This document shows, piece by piece, positions 12,101 through 23,470 of a DNA stretch of 64,000 bases (positions within the stretch are counted from its first letter, which is position 1; each line of letters opens with the position of its first letter). Origin of the DNA: Lepidodermella squamata (lineage: Eukaryota > Gastrotricha); assembly GCA_047495785.1 (NCBI GenBank), contig JBLDXI010000014.1, forward strand, positions 496,001 to 560,000. The letters run 5' to 3'. The notes under the pieces were generated by a model. The model had not been told where the DNA came from. It did not search any database and saw only the letters and a list, made by a program, of their open reading frames with translations. The translations under genes were made by a program, and so were the position numbers.

Positions 12101-14346
12101 GTAAATCTATGGAAAAACCGCAATATTTTTCTATAAAACGCAGCTGTTTGCCCTAAGGCGAGGATCTACCTCGTTGTAGTACCTATGATAAGTGAATAGT
12201 GATTTACTCTCGAGTGCAAGGGGGTTTGTAACTTGGCTCAATGCATAAATGATGTCGCTCGCAGTTGTTACATTATTTATGTTCGCTCCATATCTTGCAA
12301 TGTGTGTGTATATGGCGATAAGACTGGGCCTAGCCCACGCTCAGGAACTGCAAGATAAGTCAAGTAATAAGGTACGCGGCTAATCAGCGACAAATATGCG
12401 AGTCATGGTGCCGGCCGCATGTGCATTCCCGGGCTGAAATGTATATTACCATGAAAAAAAAGTCATACGCAATTGACGAACAATTTTTATATTTTATTTA
12501 ATCATATAGAATAACAATATAATATATAATATAATAATACGACAGATGTTTAGGCGTGTTTAGACGATATGCGTTCTACTCGACACTTTTCGAAGGTAGT
12601 TTACAGTAAATATACGATCATTTCATTCATAAACGACAAGTGCAACGAAACAAATTTTTGGAACAATTCGTTAATTTCTTCATCATTTAGTACAGTATCT
12701 ACACATCGATAATTGTTTTGTCTAATTTACACATTCAATCTTTATTAATAACTTGAACGTAATACTATCAAAGCAAAGAGATATTATGTATACGTTTATT
12801 TAATCAATTATTCATGATAGACGAATGGACGAGAAATATTTTCCCAAGCTATCTTGCAATTCAATCATTCCGTGAAAACGATTTGAGTTCGTTCATTGTG
12901 GCAGGCTATCAAGGGCTGATATACGTGGCAGCGACGAGCATAGGGTGACTACAACAAATCAATCGAATAGGGAGCTTTGTCAATTAAAGATCTGCGTACC
13001 TCACACACATTTTCCGATAATTTTTATCTCAGGAGGGTGTGAGATAACAGCGGCGTGGTGTAATTACAGCCGCCCTCTCATCCACACACATGTGAGAAGA
13101 TATAACTCGATCAGTGAACCGACATAGAGAAGTCAAACTCAGAGCTGCTGTCACAGGCGAGATGATTGGAATGAAACGCGCGGGCCCGAATATTTCGGAG
13201 ACGAATATTCATTCGACTCAATTTAGCACCACTAGCCTTTACAATCATCTCGCCATCTAAGAACTACGGGTAAAACGATTAGTTGGCGCGATGATACGGG
13301 AAATATACACACCACGTAGTCGTAACACAACCACTTTTCAATCAAAGCGAAGGTAGAGATAGAGAGAAAATATAGCAATCGAACAATTATATTTTTCTAA
13401 ATAGCATAAACTAATAATTTTTGGATTTCCTCGAGCCGGTATTTATGGAAAAACAAGAAGGACATAAGAGAAAGGGGGTGATAAGAAGCCGGAAAACGTT
13501 GCAAAATAAAAACACTAACAACAGGCGCTAGGTTTGTTTAGTTTAAGAAGTAACAAGCGGATCTCATTGGCTTCAATTTTTGTGAGTGCGTATCGTCAAT
13601 TTTTTGTACAAAACGAGCGCCTCCACGAATAAAACGCTGCGACTTCAGCGAGGGGTATCAAAGGACTAGTGCGTAAGCTAGTGACGGAGGGGACGATATA
13701 TGCAAGAAGTAACCTTTTTGTCACCAACAACAACACACATCGCGCGTCTGCACTGAACGTTGATAATCCGAACACGTAACCTTTCTTCCAAACATCTACG
13801 ACACGTCGGGCTTTTTCAACAACAATAATCGCATTAGGCTTCTCCTACCACGATGTTGCATATCAAAATCATCAAACTCACACTAAAAATGTTTACGACG
13901 GTTAAGAATTAACATGGGCAAGTAAATCGCAGATGATTTCAGAAAAAGATACACCGCGAAGCAGATATAACAGAGAGAGAGAGAGAGGAGATGCATCATT
14001 TGGCACACAGAGCTCACAAGTTAGGGTGGATTTAAGTGCGTCTTATATATAAAGTCATAGTTACTTATCATTCATTGTGCAGTAACAGCATTATTTTCGA
14101 CTAAAGAAGAACCCAGTTCTTCGTGTAATACCGCAAAATTTCTTGTTGAGCTCGGTCCAATATTTTACTAATTTATTTCAACGAGTTGGACAACACGATT
14201 GACAATGCAGCCGGCGAGAGGGAGAAATGAAAAGGAACTTCAATGAGGCACTTGCTCCGACAATCATAAACAATCAATCCTCTTTTTATGTACAATTATT
14301 AGTTATTTTATAGAAGTTGATAAACTAAGATTTATTCCCTCAGCTC
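12101..14346. other. Long non-coding stretch between beta 2 and beta 3
   Basis: 2.2 kb, A/T-rich, without a supported coding frame. It must contain the beta 2 promoter (high-coordinate side of 12100) and the beta 3 3' region. TTTATT at 14331-14336 gives a minus-strand AATAAA only 11 nt past the beta 3 stop; another lies near 12490, so a much longer 3'-UTR is possible. A (GA)n microsatellite is at about 13973-13989 and a TA-rich run at 12510-12540. No RNA gene recognised. Confidence 0.4.
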
Positions 14347-15854
14347 TTAGTCAACCATCAGTTCGAAGTGAATGGCACCCTCCTTGCTAATGAAATCTTG
14401 GTTTCGGATGTTTTTCGCCCAAGCACGGCAGCGAACCATGACAAGAACGCCACGAGTCACGTTAAACTGAGCAGAAACCAGGGGTGCGAGATAACCGCGT
14501 TGATTGAGGTATGGGTAGTAATAGGACGGGAATGAACCTTGCGCTGGGAAGTTCTTCGGCTCCCAGTCGATGCTCATGATGTTCTCCTTGTCGGCGGGAT
14601 TGATTCCCTCGCAGGTGACAGGTACATGGAAACCATCGAATAGCACATTCAGATCAACATTCGGCCTGCCGACCTTACGGAACCAGGCAACCTCGTCGTC
14701 GGTTAGACCATCGCAGCCGCCTGCAGGGGCGTCGCACTTGATCGGATCGGGGACCCAGCCGAAGATCTTGTTCAGCTTGATAATGACGCAGGGGAGTCCA
14801 AGATCGTAACCAAGAGCGGCCTGTGAATCGATCTTGCCGCAAACACCCAAGTTCTGCTCCGGCAAAAACTGACAACCCTCCTCGGCATTTGGGTGGCTCT
14901 CCTTTGTGCACGTCTTACGACGAATATCGTCGCGGGCATGGACAGTCTGATAGCCTATTTAATTCATCAGCGTTATATCAGGCCTTTTTTATTTCCCAAC
15001 GCGAACTTACTTTTCAAGAAGGCCAACATGTGATCGGTGTAAATCTTGTACGTTTCGGGCTTGTTAGCCTGGAAGGTGATCAATGTTGTTTCGAAATCGG
15101 GGAGAGGTCGGATGCCGAGGCCTTGAAAATATGAGGTCGTCAAACATTGTATTCATTTTCTTTTATGATACACGAAGTTCAAATTTTAACCCGATATGGC
15201 TTTGCCCCAGGTTCAATTACATTTGCCCAATAGCTTTAACTAATGAGCTCAACTGAGATACATAATTGGAAATTGGAATGGAGCGCTACCAGGCAGTAAT
15301 ACCCGCTGACCATGGCGGCGACCAACACACGTGTGCGAGCCTCTATACACACAACGGTGAAAACCGGCCGCTCATAATACAGCGTTACTCTAATCAAATC
15401 ATTAAAAATTCAAAAAGACCACCGCGCTGAGGCCTAATTTGCAATCCTCAAAATGCTCACAGGCCCCACCTATCCTGTGCAACCGGCTAATCCACAACAG
15501 AGCAATAAAAAAATAAAAACACAATGCATATCCAATGTAAAATGAAGACAGACCTGGAGTCGCAACCGAGCGGGCGTTGTCCTTGATTAAACCATCTTCA
15601 TTGTAGTACTTGGGTACGGTAACCGAAATGTTGATGAAAAAGATAGAGAGCATCATTGCGAAAAATCCAGCGAGAACTCCGTAGAAAATGAGGTAGAAGA
15701 TGAGCAGCTTGCACCAGCCTGCACCACTCCGGCCTAGCACTTCACCGGTTTCCGAGTTGTACAGATATTGGCCAAAGCCGGCCTTCTTTCCAGACGACGG
15801 TTTCAACGGGTCGTTCTGAGCGATATCAATGTCGTCATTATGCCTCGCTGCCAT
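14347..15854 (-). CDS. ATP1B: Na,K-ATPase beta subunit 3
   Basis: Third Na,K-ATPase beta paralogue, 339 residues, exons 15854-15554, 15121-15011 (111 nt), 14954-14347. The N-terminus carries FGQYLYNSETGEVLGRSGAGW and then a span LLIFYLIFYGVLAGFFAMMLSIFF. The ectodomain shows KTC, CGKIDSQAALGYD, CVIIKLNKIFGW, CEGINPADKENI, FPSYYYPYLNQRGYLAPLV and VRCRAWAKNIRNQ, and ends GAIHFELMVD. The first intron (432 nt) is far longer than the usual 50-60 nt here and could hold control elements. The beta 2 and beta 3 pair share all intron positions, so they diverged after beta 1 split off. Confidence 0.92.
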
Positions 15855-18436
15855 TTTGTGACAATAATATGTGCGTAGTTACACACTAATAAAATCGGAA
15901 TGAAAAAATCAATTAGAAATGGTCCACTAAATATCTAGCTATATAGTTGTGAGCGATAATAAATTACTTATTAAAGTTATTAATAGTTGATAGTGATTCC
16001 CAATAAGCAAAACCTCCGTTTGGCACCGCATGAAAGAAAGAAAAAACCGATGCGAAATCAGATGACTAGGGACTGTTAATTAAAAATAGTGAATGAGGCA
16101 AATAAAAAATGACGATTCCGGATTCCGGAAATAATGGATTTGTGAGATAATGGATAATGGATGGTAGCAACACGAGTCACCTACAAAATCGCACATCTGA
16201 TTTGCTGGCCGAAGAAAGAATGAAATCGCAAGCCGTGCAACCCAATTAGTCGAAATAATCAGCCATTCCAATGAAGCAGTTGTAATTTTTCTACCTTCAA
16301 CCCGAATAGGAGTAGTAAAAGAGACAGGAGATAGTTAGAATAAACATCTCACAGTTCAATCCATGATCTATGAGATTATGTAAGCGTAACTACAAACAAT
16401 TACAAAAGTTAGGATTTTTTGAACCCGCAATTCCTGTTTGATCGCGACGAATTGTTTGAGAATCTATTTCTAGCCGGTATCGAGCCCGGAGTGATGTCTT
16501 GTAAGAGCAGAATTGAACCTTATGCTCAGTGTCTAAATAAATTGAGTATCGCATTTTGAGACATCAATAAAGAACCGCGCCAAGTCGGGGATTGGGGGCA
16601 ATGAAAATTACTACTGAAAGACTACACGTCTACTGTAGCAAACAAAGCAAAATTGCATTATGCTGCACATCTTAGTCGGTAAAAAAAATTTCCCTTGGAG
16701 TGGAAAAACCAAACTAAAGACTTCATCTTTTCCCCATGATGGCAACCATTCAAGATCTCCAAGTTTACGTTTACGTATGGTGGTAACTACATCTAACACA
16801 ACAAACCCGCAAAAACTTGAAACTAAACTAAACTACCGGACCTTGAAAAACGCAGCGCCTATAAATCAAATATTTAAATTTCGAAAATAATTGAACCATG
16901 TAAATGAACGAGCTTTAGAAATAAATTATTTATTGAACTGAAGAACGCTCAGTCATATGCGCGCTATTTTTTCCTGAAGCAGACGAGAAATCTTTCAGTT
17001 GGCTCTGAGGTGGGTTGGTTTTGCTTTAGAGAGTTGGCCTATGAATTACAGTGGGTGTGATCGCAGCAAGTAAGCGGTGATTCAGTGAGCACTCGTTCAA
17101 CCCATTGCATGCATAAAATGTTGAAGTTATCTGGTGGCTGATTCGCAATTGGGCTTCTATTAATCTCACGAACTATGGGCGCCGTGAAATCCGAATCAGA
17201 AAGCACCTCTCTTTTTCAATAAATATCTGCTGTTTGAATTTAATCTTCCGCTGTCGAAAGTTAGCTGAAATCTCACCGCCCTTCTATTTTTATTTCGCAC
17301 CAGAGTCGCGCACGGCGTGCGATGATGGAAGTTGAAATACTTGGATGATTGTAGCTACAGTGAAGTGAACTTTTGCTCGACTTGTGGAGGTTGCTATCTT
17401 CACCACTTGTACCACTTGAGATCTGCACGTAATGTGAAACCCCGCCTTGCATTCTGCATACGAAATAACTGACCTTAGACCTGGCTGGCCTCACCTGACA
17501 TCGAGACTGCCTTCTATTTAGGTCCCGCCTTCTAATTTTCAACGTAGATTTGACGGTGATTTCCAATTCACTTCTTGCCGTAGAGATACATTATAATGCT
17601 CTCTGAAAGTACTAGAGGTTAGACCTTCCGTGAATGAGGACGGCAGATGTCAGTTTTTGCTATTCAATATGTATTTCGCGATATGTCAATCTTGTATGCC
17701 CTCATAGTCATCAATCAATCAATCATTTATTATTTCTTATTCGAAAATGATAATAATGCACCAATGTTAATATAAGTTTTATGCAGTAAACAAATTCGAA
17801 CACGAGGACGCTAAGCACCCAAGATCAAGATGTACACCTTCTTTATAATGATATGAATGGCACAAACTTCATATTCTATTAATAATCATAACAACATTCA
17901 TGTTTTCTTTTTTCAAATACTTCAGCTAAGTTTTAACAACAACTTCAGTTTTTCTTTAAAGAATATACCGGAGGACTCTAGGGATAGATTCCACCAGGCA
18001 ATAACCCGAAACATATTCCGGTGAAGGAAACTGCCGTCTAACCCACAATGTGATTTATGATTATAATTAATTTACCTTGCGTTATATCATGATAAACAGT
18101 TGATTGTTGTGGATTTTCGATTATTGATCGTTTTTACAATCATCTGGCTAACTAAAAGCGTTAATGGTCTAAATTGTTGTCATTGCCAGCCCTTTGTTAT
18201 AACTGGAGTATTATGGCGTTAGCTATTACTGTGAAAAATGAATTTTCGCTTGGCTGAAATATTGCATATATTGCAGTAACTCCGCTGTTCAATTCAAATA
18301 TCATGAGGAGATAATTAGGTTTAATTCCCGAGTGCACTTTGAACCCTAGTGACTTGTGGTATACCTATCCTAATTCCGTAATGAGATTTTTGTTTCGTAA
18401 TTTTATGATTGTTTTTAGGGCATAAAACCTCTAAAA
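15855..18436. other. Intergenic, beta 3 and ALIX divergent upstream regions
   Basis: 2.6 kb between divergently transcribed beta 3 (-) and ALIX (+), so it should hold both promoters. Only short simple-sequence patches are seen, such as (CAAT)n at about 17709-17726. A pyrimidine-tract AG (GTTTTTAG) ends at 18418, 18 nt before the ALIX ATG. No coding exon, RNA gene or transposon recognised. Confidence 0.4.
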
Positions 18437-21285
18437 ATGAGCTTCTTACAAGTGCCAGTGAAAAAGGCATATCAGGTTGATGTTTCCGGACCTCTGAATA
18501 AATACAGCAAAAACAAATTCCCGAAATCAGACCATAGCGTTGCGATTTCCGATTTTTCGCAGCTGCGGAAGAATGTATCGGATCGCTGTCAAGATGGGAA
18601 AGCTGGTAATCAGAGTACGTTGGATGCTTTGACCTCCTATTACGACCAGTTGCTGGCTGCTGAACGTAAATTGCCCATTTCCGAAACCGATATCCGCATA
18701 GAATTTAAATGGCAGGATGCTTTCAGCAAAGTAAGTTCAATATTATCAGCATGTCTCTAAATTTTTTATACATTATATTTTTCCGTAAAGGATAATTCTA
18801 AGCAGTTTGCGCTGTCATACGAGAAAGCCTGTGTACTGTTCAATATTGCTGCGTGTTACAGTCAATTAGCATGCGTGGCCGCTGCCCAGGAAGGTGATGA
18901 ACAGCTGAAATCATCTGCTAAATATTTTCAGCAAGCCGCTGGTATCTTTTCATGGCTCCGTGAAAATCCATCTGGCTCGGTTCCGAACCCCAAGTCAGAT
19001 CTGTCAAGTGAGGTTCTTCTTGCGCTGAGCTCACTGATGATAGCTCAAGCACAAGAGTTGTTCTATCGCAAAGCTTTTAATGACAAGCTTCGCGATGCTT
19101 CCGCTGCTCGTCTTGCCGCACAGGCCTCTGACTTTTACGACCTAGCATCGCAGCAATTGAAAATTGCTGATGTTTTGCCGAAAGAATGGCTATCGACGGC
19201 TAGCGCTAAGCAGCAGCTGTTATTGGCCAGCGCACACATCCATCAAGCGGGAGCTTGTGCATCTGAGCAGAAATTTGGTGAACAGATCAGTCGTCTTCAA
19301 TTTGCGATTGTCCTGTCCGAAAAGGCAGCTGACAGCCCGAAAGATCTAAAGAAGTTTGCGAAAGATCAAGCAGCAAAGATAAAGCCTCAGGTAAATATAT
19401 TAATTGTAAAAATCACAGTTTCTGTAATTTTACGTTTCCAGCTAGACGCAGCTATCAAGGACAACGATTTTATATATCACGAAGCTATTCCTAAAGTCGA
19501 AGCTCTCGCAGCTATAGCTCGCGCGCCGCTAGCCAAACCAATCGCACCCGAGCCTCCATTTAACAAGAATACCACTCGTGACTTGTTTGGCGACATGGTT
19601 CCGCTTCAAGTAGCTGAGTCGGTTGCCATGTTTGAATCTCGCCGCGATGTCCTCGTCCAATCAGAAGTAACCCGCTTGCGCGACGCTACGTCGTTCCTCA
19701 ACACCGTATTGGCATCTCTTGGCCTTCCTTCGGCCATTGATGAGATACTGGGCACTGACAACTCCTCTGGAGCTGCTATGTCGTTGCCAACATCCCTACT
19801 CACTTCAGCTGAGAAAATCCGTCAAGCTGGAGGTGCTACGAAACTGCTGAGAGACATTAGCGAAATTCCGAGCTTATGCAACCGCAATCGTGAAATTCTG
19901 GACGAATGTCAACGCCTACTGGATGATGAGCAATCTTCGGACGACAAACTGCGAGCCGAATTCGGGGCGTCGAAATGGAACAGAACTCCCAGCGCTAATT
20001 TGACAGCAGCAATGCGGGGCGATATTGCCAAGTAAGATGCCGTTATCAGTTATAATTGATTAAGATCTATAATATAATAATTTTAGGAACAAGCAAACTC
20101 TTGAAGTTGCTTCTCAGGCTGATCACATTGTCCGACAGAAGTGGGAGAGCCACCGCGAGGGCTTGGAACTTCTTAGCAAGTCTCCAACAGAAATCATAAA
20201 TGCATTGCCAGGCAGAACCAATCAAAATGCTACATTGGCCGCTAAAATGTCGAACAGCCAAGCGGTTCGGGATCTTCAAAACTGTTTGTCCGAGGTAAAT
20301 TTCGAATGTTAACACAAATAATGCATAAATCATGTTTCTCAGATCGAAGCTCTGAAAGCTGAGCGTGATAATTTGGAAACTTTGGTTAAAGACCAGCGCT
20401 TTGAAGGAATTCAGGCTACGTTTTTGGAAGCTCTCATGCGCGATGGTGCCGTGAATGAGGAGCAGTTGTCAGCCACGAAACTTAACGAGCGCTACTCATC
20501 CTACCGCGAGCAGATCACTGCCAGCTTGGCAAAGCAAGAAGAGCTGCTGAACAAGCTTCAGGCTCTTCATGGTAAATTCATTGATGAGCGTCAGCGTGTT
20601 GGAGGCGGCGATCGCAATGATCCCGTTGCCGAACGAGATAAAATGCTTGGCCGGCTGCAAGCGGCCGCTGCGGCGTTTTCGGAACTTTCCAACCACCTGG
20701 AAGAGGGAAAGAATTTCTACAACAGGATGACGGAAGTTCTCCTCAAGCTGCAAGGCTCAATCAGCGACTTCACGTTCGCACGAAAAACTGAGAAAGAGGA
20801 TTTGATGCTGTCTATTCAGCAAGATGCAGCTGCTGGCCTACGTCGTCAGCAACAAGAGGAGCAGCAGCACAGGTGAGAAAATGAAAAACGGTTATGGTTG
20901 TTACTAATTTTACTTTGTGAAATCAGGGCTGCTCCTGCGCCGCCGGCCAACGCCCCACCACCGGTTCCCCCACAGCCATCCCAATATGTAATTAATCAGA
21001 AAAAACTCAAATGAATTGATTTCGCATGGCGTTTTATTTTTGCCTTAGTATGCAGCCCCTCAACAAGCACCGCCTGGAGGCCAGCCTGCCAACTACTTGC
21101 CCTATCCTGTTCACCCTCCGGCAGCCGGTGCCCCTCAAATGCCACCGTATGGCTACGGAGCTTGGCCCGCCCCTCAAGTGGCCCAGACTTGGGGCCCAGG
21201 GATGGCGCCACCCGGCCAACTGCCGTACCCACCCCAACCAGGTCAAAATCCATATTACCCGCAGTATTTTCCGCCGCCCCGTTAA
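18437..21285 (+). CDS. PDCD6IP: ALIX / PDCD6IP (BRO1-V domain ESCRT adaptor)
   Basis: Endosomal adaptor linking cargo and ESCRT-III in multivesicular-body formation, cytokinesis and membrane repair. 839 residues, close to human ALIX (868). Exons: 18437-18730, 18791-19390, 19442-20031, 20087-20294, 20343-20872, 20927-20987, 21049-21285. The BRO1 domain spans about residues 1-360 (FKWQDAF, SYEKACVLFNIAA, KDNDFIYHE). The coiled V domain spans about 365-710 (FLNTVLASLGLP, NREILDECQRLLDDE, SDFTFARKTEKEDL). A Pro-rich tail follows, ending NPYYPQYFPPPR. I see no P(S/T)AP motif for TSG101 in the tail. The 51-nt second intron is open in frame. Poly(A) signal at 21703-21708, only 60 nt before the next ATG. 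Confidence 0.96.
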
Positions 21286-21768
21286 TTGCCGTCTCTATTA
21301 TCCCAGAATATATATATCGCCATGACATTGCTTGTATTGGTTTATACGAAAAGCTTGCAACAGAAAAATTATCATTCACTTTCTTTAATTCAAGGTACAT
21401 TTAACACCTTTCATGCCTAAAATTCGCCCGGTTATCCGAAATTGATTGATTGATGAAAGCTACCTTATATTTTGCTATTTTTCCGATTCGGCTGTCTTTT
21501 GTGGTGCGAATGTGGCGATGCGCCTATATTTTCTACTGAGTGTCGATTGCCGCTCGTTTTCTCTGGGTTAAGGCAGCATCACCGTGTATAGTCAAGAAAT
21601 CTTGTTGTTGCTGCTGACAACTGAGAATTTTTCGCTTGAAACGTGATTAGTGTATATCATACATAGACGCTTGCATTCAATTCGTGCAAAACAAAAGCTT
21701 GGAATAAATGTAAACTATCTTGTTACCATTTAGCTTAATTCCCCTTAGTGTTGATATATTTTAATTTA
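21286..21768. promoter_or_regulatory. ALIX 3'-UTR and short spacer to next gene
   Basis: 483 bases downstream of ALIX. The ALIX poly(A) signal AATAAA at 21703-21708 is followed by a spacer of only 60 nt containing CCCCTTAG, a possible trans-splice acceptor ending at 21747, then the start codon of the next gene at 21769. This spacing resembles intercistronic regions of nematode-type operons (inference). Confidence 0.4.
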
Positions 21769-22259
21769 ATGGCTTCGAGAACCAGAACCATTAACCCTCG
21801 AACTAAGCAATCAACCGCTCAAAAATCGCCGAAAAAGGCGGCAACTGAAGGTGAAAATTCACCTCAGCAGAGAAGTGTTCACCGCGACGAAGGTTTCACA
21901 GTAGTCGAGCCTGATTCGAAGCGCCGGCAAAAAGTGACTAATGGTAATTTGTTTCGACAGGGTTCAATTCGCTCTAATTTTTTTCAATTGACAGCTGCGG
22001 CGCGGGAAGAAGCCGCCGTGCGACAACATCATGCTCAGCGCAGACAAGAAGTAATTCAGTCGTTAAATCAGCCTGGTCAAACTGCACACCGTTTAGGTTC
22101 GAGTTTCAATGTCATGGTTTAATGGTATTGATATCTTAGACTCTAATAGGCGGTGGTACTGTCGATATGGCCGAAGTTCGCCGTCGTCAGGTCGAGCAAG
22201 CTGAGGCCCAGCTGCGTCGTGCCAAGAATTTTCCTGCAGTTTCACCTCAAAAAGATTGA
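21769..22259 (+). CDS. Small basic protein, unrecognised
   Basis: 128-residue protein I cannot assign. Exons 21769-21943, 21995-22096, 22150-22259. The 51-nt first intron (21944-21994) has GT-AG ends and no in-frame stop, so a 145-residue read-through form is also possible. The protein is rich in Arg, Gln, Lys and Ser. It has a DEGFTVVEPDSKRRQK motif near the N-terminus, then an Ala/Arg/Gln-rich helix-like stretch (AAREEAAVRQHHAQRRQEVIQ) and a second one (AEVRRRQVEQAEAQLRRAKNF). No signal peptide or membrane span. It lies 60 nt behind the ALIX poly(A) signal, which suggests co-transcription. Poly(A) signal AATAAA at 22309-22314. Confidence 0.7.
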
Positions 22260-22308
22260 CAATCTTCTCGCATGAACCTCTTTGTGATAACATTTTCACT
22301 CAATTTTC

Positions 22309-22344
22309 AATAAAAACGATTTAAAAAGTACTATTTGTTTTATT
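22309..22344. terminator. Facing poly(A) signals of two convergent genes
   Basis: AATAAA on the + strand at 22309-22314 serves the small unknown gene. AATAAA on the - strand at 22344-22339 serves TAF9 and begins at the last base of the TAF9 stop codon (TGAATAAA). The two signals face each other within 36 bp, so the cleavage sites should fall inside the opposing transcription unit. Confidence 0.7.
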
Positions 22345-23048
22345 CACATATCATAATCAGTCTGCATGTTTTGGTTAAATGATGAAGGAGGACGCGAGGA
22401 CACCGCACTGTTAGCGTACATTCGATGATCAACAACAGCGGCTGGGTGTCGCTGTTCGCCAACAGACGCAGGTTGAGAAGACGCAATGAACCTCTGATGA
22501 ACAGGTTGGGATGTCTGTTGTGGAATCTCTTGAGGACGAAGCAAGAAAGCAGCTTGTGTTAGGCAATGCCTGTCCGGCGGTAAGCGCAATCCGGCCACTG
22601 CTTTCCCGTTAGGACGTGGGGGCGGCAGAGGTTGTGAATTCCGCGCTGCAGCTATTTCGGCTACGAGACCTGGCGCTGGTAGAGTTGAAGAAAATGATTT
22701 CTCAGAGCAAAACTGAACAGCTTGGCGAACGTCATCAATGTCGACCTAATAATAATGAACAGTAGATTTTAAAATGAGAATAATTATAACTGGGTCTACC
22801 TGTTTATGGCCTGCGTGATTCGCGAGTGACCGAGCTTCTCCAAGAACGTCACGTACATAACCGTAAGCGAAGTCGAGGAGCTGGCTAACAACGCGAGGTT
22901 CGAATTCAGTAACGCCCAACTCGCGAAGCATGGAAATCACAGCTTGTGCATCTTGTGGCAGAGTTCCACCTGAGCTCGCATTGGCAGACTGCGCTGTATT
23001 TGTTGCTCCAGCTGCGGCTGTGCTTTGTCCAGTGGCCTGAGAGGCCAT
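22344..23048 (-). CDS. TAF9: TAF9, TFIID/SAGA histone-fold subunit
   Basis: Subunit of TFIID and SAGA that pairs with TAF6 through a histone fold, a core part of RNA polymerase II initiation. About 217 residues from two exons: 23048-22800 and 22745-22344, with a 54-nt intron. The histone fold is clear: PQDAQAVISMLRELGVTEFEP, VVSQLLDFAYGYVRDVLGEA and then VDIDDVRQAVQF across the splice. The short N-terminal extension is Ala/Ser/Gly-rich. The C-terminal tail (about 100 residues) is Pro/Gln/Ser-rich and not conserved. The ATG at 23048 is the first in frame. It lies 86 nt behind the preceding gene on the same strand, suggesting a bicistronic unit. Confidence 0.92.
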
Positions 23049-23134
23049 CAATAAGAGATCAACAAATTACTAATGATTACTAATGATTAATTGAAAAAGA
23101 AACAACTTTGTTAACAAAAACACTGCTAACAGTA

Positions 23135-23470
23135 TCAAAGCTTATTGTCTGTTTTAAAATCTGACAGCCAGGTTCGCCAGCGGGCGAGACGATCTACCGG
23201 GTTTTCTAGGAATACAGAACCCAACAATTCATCGGCAACAGCTGGCGGAGAACTAGTGGGGTCGTCGATTTTCCTCGCTGATCCAACCTGATCCTGACTG
23301 GCCACTTTCGTTGAACGACTAGACACGAAGGTTTGCTGAACAAACGATCCGCTTTCAATTGAGGAGACATTGGAAGAATTGCCCGTTTTATGAGATACTT
23401 TGACGGCGTTACTTTCTCTTAAATCTTTGTCTGCATGAGACTTTCGCGGTGGCACTTTATCTTTTGACAT
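23135..23470 (-). CDS. Small hypothetical protein upstream of TAF9
   Basis: Intronless 111-residue frame with a clear ATG at 23470. It is hydrophilic, rich in Ser, Lys, Asp and Val, and probably disordered except for the C-terminal LLGSVFLENPVDRLARWRTWLSDFK, which could form an amphipathic helix. I recognise no family. Support for its being real comes from position: same strand as TAF9, ending 86 nt before the TAF9 ATG with no obvious poly(A) signal other than a weak AATAAG just after the stop. That fits the upstream member of an operon. Could instead be part of a longer gene whose other exons I did not find. Confidence 0.5.
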   Translation of the reverse strand: MSKDKVPPRKSHADKDLRESNAVKVSHKTGNSSNVSSIESGSFVQQTFVSSRSTKVASQDQVGSARKIDDPTSSPPAVADELLGSVFLENPVDRLARWRTWLSDFKTDNKL

